A DNA stretch of 64,000 bases from Klebsiella variicola. GTDB lineage: Bacteria > Pseudomonadota > Gammaproteobacteria > Enterobacterales > Enterobacteriaceae. The stretch covers positions 4,154,001 through 4,218,000 of the forward strand of contig NZ_CP010523.2 of the NCBI RefSeq assembly GCF_000828055.2. The letters are read 5' to 3'. Below are positions 56,579-64,000 of this stretch, piece by piece (the stretch's first letter is position 1; the number at the start of each line of letters is the position of its first letter). Below the pieces are notes generated by a model. It was not told the DNA's origin, did no database searches, and saw only the letters and a list, made by a program, of their open reading frames with translations. Made by a program: the position numbers and the translations under genes.

Positions 56579-57772
56579 ATGAACAAAAACAGAGGGTTAA
56601 CGCCTCTGGCGGTCGTTCTGATGCTCTCAGGCAGCTTAGCGCTAACAGGATGTGACGATAAACCGGCTCAACAAGGAGCCCAGCACATGCCGGAAGTCGG
56701 TATTGTGACGCTCAAATCCGCACCTCTACAAATAACCACCGAACTGCCAGGCCGCACCAGCGCCTATCGCATTGCGGAAGTCCGTCCTCAGGTCAGTGGC
56801 ATTATTTTAAAACGTAACTTCGTGGAAGGTAGCGACATCCAGGCCGGCGTTTCCCTGTATCAGATCGATCCCGCCACCTATCAGGCCAGCTATGACAGCG
56901 CCAAAGGCGACCTGGCAAAAGCCCAGGCGGCAGCGAACATGGATCAACTGACGGTCAAGCGTTATCAGAAACTGTTAGGCACTAAATATATTAGTCAACA
57001 AGACTACGATACCGCCGTCGCGACGGCACAGCAGAGCAATGCGGCCGTGGTCGCAGCGAAAGCGGCCGTGGAAACCGCGCGCATCAATCTGGCCTACACC
57101 AAAGTCACCTCGCCGATCAGCGGCCGGATTGGTAAATCCGCGGTGACCGAAGGGGCGCTGGTGCAGAATGGTCAAACGACTGCCCTGGCAACTGTTCAGC
57201 AGCTGGATCCGATCTATGTTGACGTCACCCAGTCGAGCAATGATTTCCTGCGCCTGAAACAGGAGCTGGCCGATGGCCGCCTGAAACAGGAAAACGGCAA
57301 AGCGAAAGTGGAGCTGGTGACGAATGACGGTCTTAAGTATCCGCAGGCCGGCACGCTGGAATTTTCGGATGTCACCGTCGATCAGACCACCGGCTCTATC
57401 ACGCTGCGCGCGATTTTCCCGAACCCGGACCACACCCTGCTACCGGGGATGTTTGTGCGTGCCCGTCTGGAAGAAGGGGTTAACCCTGACGCCCTGCTGG
57501 TACCGCAACAGGGTGTTACCCGTACGCCGCGCGGCGACGCCAGCGTCATGGTGGTCGGGGAAGGCGATAAAGTCGAAGTCCGCCAGGTCACTGCTTCTCA
57601 GGCGATTGGCGATAAATGGCTGGTCACTGGCGGTCTGAAAACTGGCGATCGCGTTATCGTCACCGGCCTGCAAAAAATCAAACCAGGCGTGCAGGTAAAA
57701 GCGCAGGAAGTAGCTTCTGATGATAAACAGCAAGCCGCAGGCAACGCGCCATCAGAACAAACCAAGTCTTAA
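56579..57772 (+). CDS. acrA: Multidrug efflux periplasmic adaptor AcrA
   Basis: A 397-residue lipoprotein adaptor linking AcrB to TolC. The lipobox LTGC places the acylated cysteine at residue 25. The lipoyl, alpha-hairpin (about 100-170) and beta-barrel domains follow, with VRPQVSGIILKRNFVEGSDI and SPISGRIGKSAV typical. The ATG at 56579 equals the E. coli start. acrB follows after 22 bases with its own AGGAG. Confidence 0.98.
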   Translation: MNKNRGLTPLAVVLMLSGSLALTGCDDKPAQQGAQHMPEVGIVTLKSAPLQITTELPGRTSAYRIAEVRPQVSGIILKRNFVEGSDIQAGVSLYQIDPATYQASYDSAKGDLAKAQAAANMDQLTVKRYQKLLGTKYISQQDYDTAVATAQQSNAAVVAAKAAVETARINLAYTKVTSPISGRIGKSAVTEGALVQNGQTTALATVQQLDPIYVDVTQSSNDFLRLKQELADGRLKQENGKAKVELVTNDGLKYPQAGTLEFSDVTVDQTTGSITLRAIFPNPDHTLLPGMFVRARLEEGVNPDALLVPQQGVTRTPRGDASVMVVGEGDKVEVRQVTASQAIGDKWLVTGGLKTGDRVIVTGLQKIKPGVQVKAQEVASDDKQQAAGNAPSEQTKS

Positions 57773-57791
57773 CTTAAACAGGAGCCGTTAA

Positions 57792-60941
<3,150 letters not shown>

Positions 60942-60956
60942 TCGTCACACTTGAAC

Positions 60957-60984
60957 AAAGGGCCGCCTTCGCGGCCCTTTTTTT
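60957..60984 (+). terminator. Terminator after acrB
   Basis: Stem AAAGGGCCGC/GCGGCCCTTT with loop CTTC, followed by a run of T, 15 bases after the acrB stop. A classic intrinsic terminator. Confidence 0.93.
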
Positions 60985-61423
60985 GTCCGTCGCAACAGGG
61001 CACATATTGCCATTGTTTATTTTTCACACTGCATTTAATATATATTGATATGGTCCTGGCTATTTTTTCACATTGCCTGGTACTTATGATCTTTACACAC
61101 TCATTTACCAGGAATAATCCTAATACCAACGCCCGCGGCCGGCGGTTTCTGAACGCGACAGCTGCCTGCCTTAAGCCGATGATTGATAAGACTTCTCTAT
61201 TTCTCGGGCTGTGTGCCAGGGCCTGCGAAATTAATTCGTCTATTTTTAAGATAATTTCTCTCTGATAATTGTAATTTTTCGTAATAGCACGATGAAATCT
61301 GTTGGAGAGTGGATTATAGTTAAATCAGCAGGATTACTCAGTTAGTGTCAGGTCGGTTAGTCGTGTTCATCCCACAACGGTGTTTGTTAGTCGTCGTTTA
61401 AACCACTCAAAAGGGGATGCGTT
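60985..61423. other. AT-rich intergenic region upstream of tomB
   Basis: About 440 bases between the acrB terminator and tomB. It should carry the tomB-hha promoter. The open frame through it starts in the acrB terminator and is not protein-like. No RNA gene or operator was recognised. Confidence 0.5.
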
Positions 61424-61798
61424 ATGGACGAATACTCGCCAAAAAGACATGATATTGCACAGCTACGCTTTCTCTGCGAAACGCTGTATCATGACTGCCT
61501 TGCAAACCTGGAAGAGAGCAACCATGGCTGGGTCAACGACCCGACTTCGGCTGTCAATCTTCAGTTAAATGAATTGATCGAGCACATTGCCACATTCGCG
61601 CTTAATTATAAAATTAAGTACACTGAGGATAATAAACTGGTCGCTCAGGTTGACGAATATCTGGACGATACTTTTACCTTGTTCAGTAACTACGGCATTA
61701 ACTCAACGGATTTGCAAAAGTGGAAAAAATCCGGTAATCGACTATTTCGTTGCTTTGTCAACGCCAGCCGGGAAAACCCGGCCAGTCTCTCGTGTTAG
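61424..61798 (+). CDS. tomB: Hha toxicity modulator / biofilm protein TomB
   Basis: A 124-residue acidic protein identical in length to E. coli TomB (YbaJ), which antagonises Hha in a toxin-antitoxin-like pair through oxidation of an Hha cysteine. Start [20 protein letters not shown]; conserved cysteines include those in [10 protein letters not shown]. hha follows after 26 bases. A downstream ATG frame on the same strand is a shadow. Confidence 0.95.
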   Translation: MDEYSPKRHDIAQLRFLCETLYHDCLANLEESNHGWVNDPTSAVNLQLNELIEHIATFALNYKIKYTEDNKLVAQVDEYLDDTFTLFSNYGINSTDLQKWKKSGNRLFRCFVNASRENPASLSC

Positions 61799-61824
61799 AA
61801 TTATTACAATCAAAAGGTGGAATT

Positions 61825-62043
61825 ATGTCTGATAAGCCATTAACTAAAACAGACTATTTGATGCGCTTACGTCGTTGCCAGACAATTGACACGCTGGAGC
61901 GCGTCATTGAAAAAAATAAATATGAACTGTCTGATAATGAACTGGCGGTATTTTACTCAGCCGCCGATCATCGTCTGGCTGAACTGACCATGAATAAGCT
62001 GTACGATAAGATCCCGACCTCAGTCTGGAAGTTTATCCGCTAA
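61825..62043 (+). CDS. hha: Haemolysin expression modulator Hha
   Basis: A 72-residue nucleoid co-regulator that binds H-NS and helps silence AT-rich horizontally acquired genes. The sequence ([20 protein letters not shown] ... [11 protein letters not shown]) closely matches E. coli Hha. AGGTGG precedes the ATG at 61825. Second gene of tomB-hha. The AT-rich fimbrial promoter and CDI remnant in this window would be natural targets of H-NS/Hha, an inference. Confidence 0.97.
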   Translation: MSDKPLTKTDYLMRLRRCQTIDTLERVIEKNKYELSDNELAVFYSAADHRLAELTMNKLYDKIPTSVWKFIR

Positions 62044-62201
62044 TCGACGCGCACAATGTGGTCTGCTGACCGGACGATACGCGTCAGCCGCCGCAGGGTA
62101 TCTTTGTGATAGTCATCACATCATTCAGCTAACAGCAACCCTGTAACCGGTTTCTTTTTTATACTGCTACGGCCATCTAAAGTCAGGTATAAGGAAGACC
62201 C

Positions 62202-62768
62202 ATGAGTGAAGAAAAACGTAAAATGATCGCCGGTGAGCTCTATTTATCTGGCGACCCAACGCTTCGCGCCGATCGCCTGCGCGCCAGACAGTTGTTACAC
62301 CGTTATAATCATTCCTCCCCGGATGCGCAGGAAGAACGTCAGCATATTCTGGCCGAGCTGTTCGGTCGCGCCGGCGATGCGTATATCGAGCCAAGCTTTC
62401 GCTGCGACTACGGCTACAATATCTTTCTCGGCAACGCGTTTTACGCCAATTTTGACTGCGTGATGCTGGACGTCTGCCCTATTCATATTGGCGATAACTG
62501 CATGCTGGCGCCGGGCGTCCATATTTATACCGCCACCCATCCGCTGGATGCCGAAGCGCGTAACAGCGGCCAGGAATATGGCAAACCAGTGACCATCGGC
62601 CACAATGTGTGGATTGGTGGGCGGGCGGTAATCAATCCCGGGGTGATCATTGGTGATAATGCGGTCATTGCGTCCGGTGCAGTCGTCACCAAAGATGTAC
62701 CGGCCGGGGCCGTTGTCGGCGGCAACCCGGCGCAGATCATTAAGCGCCTTCCGCTACCAAATCCGTAA
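62202..62768 (+). CDS. maa: Maltose O-acetyltransferase
   Basis: A 188-residue left-handed beta-helix acetyltransferase of the LacA/Maa class. It acetylates maltose and other sugars with acetyl-CoA. The hexapeptide repeats ([40 protein letters not shown]) include the catalytic histidine in TATHP. Five residues longer at the C-terminus than E. coli Maa. AAGGA precedes the ATG. Confidence 0.94.
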   Translation: MSEEKRKMIAGELYLSGDPTLRADRLRARQLLHRYNHSSPDAQEERQHILAELFGRAGDAYIEPSFRCDYGYNIFLGNAFYANFDCVMLDVCPIHIGDNCMLAPGVHIYTATHPLDAEARNSGQEYGKPVTIGHNVWIGGRAVINPGVIIGDNAVIASGAVVTKDVPAGAVVGGNPAQIIKRLPLPNP

Positions 62769-62904
62769 CTGTTATGGTTTTCTGTAACTGATCTGTTACT
62801 TTCGCCGTGGAATATTGCAACATAAAATAGCCTTCAGGCTAAGCCTGCCACGCCTGGTCCGCCGGGTGCGCACGGCTGGCTCATTGCAGAATTCGGGGAC
62901 CAAG

Positions 62905-63375
62905 ATGACAGAAATACAACGCCTGCTAACTCATACCATTGACGAACTCAACGTTCAGGAAAAACGCGATAATCGCCCGCGTTTTAGCATCAGTTTTATC
63001 CGCAACCATCCGGGGCTGTTTGTTGCCATGTATGCCGCGTTTCTGGCGACGCTGGTGGTCATGCTGCGCTCTGAAACGCTGGTAGACTCGGTCTGGTTGC
63101 TGGTGGTGCTGTTCATCCTGTTCAACGCCTTTTTCTTCTTTGATGTCTATCCGCGCTATCGTTATGAAGATATCGATGTCCTCGACTTTCGCGTGTGCTA
63201 CAACGGGGAATGGTATAACACCCGCTTTGTTCCCCGGCAGCTGATCGAGCGTATTCTTCAGTCGCCGGATGTCGATAGCGAGCAGAAGGCGCAGCTCAAA
63301 AAGATGGTCGCCACCAAAGGCGAGCTCTCCTTCTACGACGTTTTTACGCTGACCCGCGCCGGTGCTGCACAATAA
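62905..63375 (+). CDS. ylaC: Inner-membrane protein YlaC
   Basis: A 156-residue protein with two membrane helices (about 36-54 and 59-78) and a conserved cytoplasmic region [20 protein letters not shown]. Function unknown. The ATG at 62905 gives the E. coli length; a frame extending to 62815 is not supported. Its last 32 bases overlap the end of the convergent MocR-family gene. Confidence 0.93.
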   Translation: MTEIQRLLTHTIDELNVQEKRDNRPRFSISFIRNHPGLFVAMYAAFLATLVVMLRSETLVDSVWLLVVLFILFNAFFFFDVYPRYRYEDIDVLDFRVCYNGEWYNTRFVPRQLIERILQSPDVDSEQKAQLKKMVATKGELSFYDVFTLTRAGAAQ

Positions 63376-64000
63376 GACGATTTAGCGTCCGCAGCGCCAG
63401 CGGATAGCGGGAAGCAGAAGTATTACCATATCCCAGCACCAGCCCGCTCCGCCCCCGCTGCGGGTCGAGATAGAAATGACTTAACGCGGCAGGCGCCAGT
63501 TGAAACTGACGCGCCTGCTGCGCAATCGTCTGGTCATCGAACCCTTCCATTGCGACTGTCAAATGGAGCCCCCCTTCCCCGCCAAGGACCTCGCATGGCA
63601 CGGTTATCTCTTGCGCCAGTGCCTCACGCAGCTGTTGTTGGCGCTTGCGGTACAGGCGACGCATGGCCGCCAGATGGCGAGCATAGTGCCCCTTCTCAAT
63701 AAACCTGGCCAGCGCCCGCTGTTCCGTGCGGTGTCCTCCACGCAGCAACGTGCCAATCACATCCTGAACGGCATCCGCCAGCGCAGGCGGCATCACCATG
63801 AAGCCAATACGCAGCGCCGGAAAGAGCGTTTTGCTGAAGGTACCGAGATACACCACCGGGGCATCCGGCACCATCCCCAGCATCGCCGGGATCGGCTCTC
63901 CGCTATGGCGAAACTCGCTGTCGTAGTCATCCTCCACAATCCACGCCCCGTGCAGGCGGGCGTACTCCACCAGCGCCAGACGTCGCGCGGCGCTCATGAC
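63344..64000 (-). CDS. MocR/PdxR-family transcriptional regulator, C-terminal part
   Basis: The 3' part of a gene that runs off the right edge; 218 residues are visible. It is the aminotransferase-like domain of a GntR-MocR chimeric regulator, with PLP-site motifs [11 protein letters not shown] and [17 protein letters not shown] (Schiff-base Lys in SKTL) and the C-terminal [10 protein letters not shown]. The N-terminal winged helix would lie outside. Targets unknown; MocR proteins often regulate a divergent neighbour, also outside the window. Frame open to the edge. Confidence 0.88.
   Translation of the reverse strand, partial: VMSAARRLALVEYARLHGAWIVEDDYDSEFRHSGEPIPAMLGMVPDAPVVYLGTFSKTLFPALRIGFMVMPPALADAVQDVIGTLLRGGHRTEQRALARFIEKGHYARHLAAMRRLYRKRQQQLREALAQEITVPCEVLGGEGGLHLTVAMEGFDDQTIAQQARQFQLAPAALSHFYLDPQRGRSGLVLGYGNTSASRYPLALRTLNRLIVQHRRGSA

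Noticed and set aside
60951..61265. 104-codon plus-strand frame after acrB
   Set aside because: Begins at the acrB terminator, has no ribosome binding site and no protein-like conservation.

Overview
The window is chromosomal DNA of an enterobacterium, almost certainly the Klebsiella pneumoniae complex. Housekeeping proteins match their Escherichia coli counterparts in length and motifs, and the E. coli order is kept for argU-folD-ybcJ-cysS-ppiB-lpxH-purEK and for selU...ybbP-ybbA-tesA-ybbO-ybbN-fetBA-qmcA-ybbJ-cueR-copA-ybaP-chiX-ybaK-ushA-fsr-ybaL-gsk-hemH-adk-htpG-recR-ybaB-dnaX-apt-ybaN-priC-ybaM-mscK-acrRAB-tomB-hha-maa-ylaC. The E. coli allantoin genes between purK and selU are absent, and Klebsiella-type accessory genes occupy the left end. 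Identification is by recognition, not by database search.

Region 1 (1-10.4 kb) is accessory: the 5' end of lpxL, a GNAT acetyltransferase, a four-gene chaperone-usher fimbrial operon on the minus strand, a divergent LuxR-type regulator with a small overlapping partner gene, a second citrate synthase whose catalytic His305 position is Asn, two small ORFs, and a secreted HiuH-type hydroxyisourate hydrolase.

Region 2 (10.7-13.9 kb) is the most unusual part. Beside the 3' end of tRNA-Arg(UCU) lies a collapsed contact-dependent inhibition (CDI) locus. One intact ORF joins the signal peptide and POTRA part of CdiB directly to a CdiA C-terminal toxin-like tail. It is followed by a small membrane protein that looks like its immunity protein, a displaced second CdiA-CT module with a VETN motif, and a frameshifted CdiA remnant. 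A low-GC orphan gene of unknown function lies beyond.

Region 3 (13.9-64 kb) is core genome: one-carbon metabolism, tRNA charging, lipid A, purine synthesis and salvage, tRNA selenation, envelope transport, copper and iron homeostasis, haem, chaperones, DNA replication and repair, mechanosensation, and the AcrAB efflux pump with its repressor. Recognisable regulation includes a PurR operator, the CueR-type 19-bp-spacer copA promoter, the ChiX sRNA, -1 frameshift signals in copA and dnaX, a sigma-32 promoter for htpG, the AcrR palindrome, three REP pairs each between convergent genes, and several terminators. The window ends inside a MocR-family regulator.
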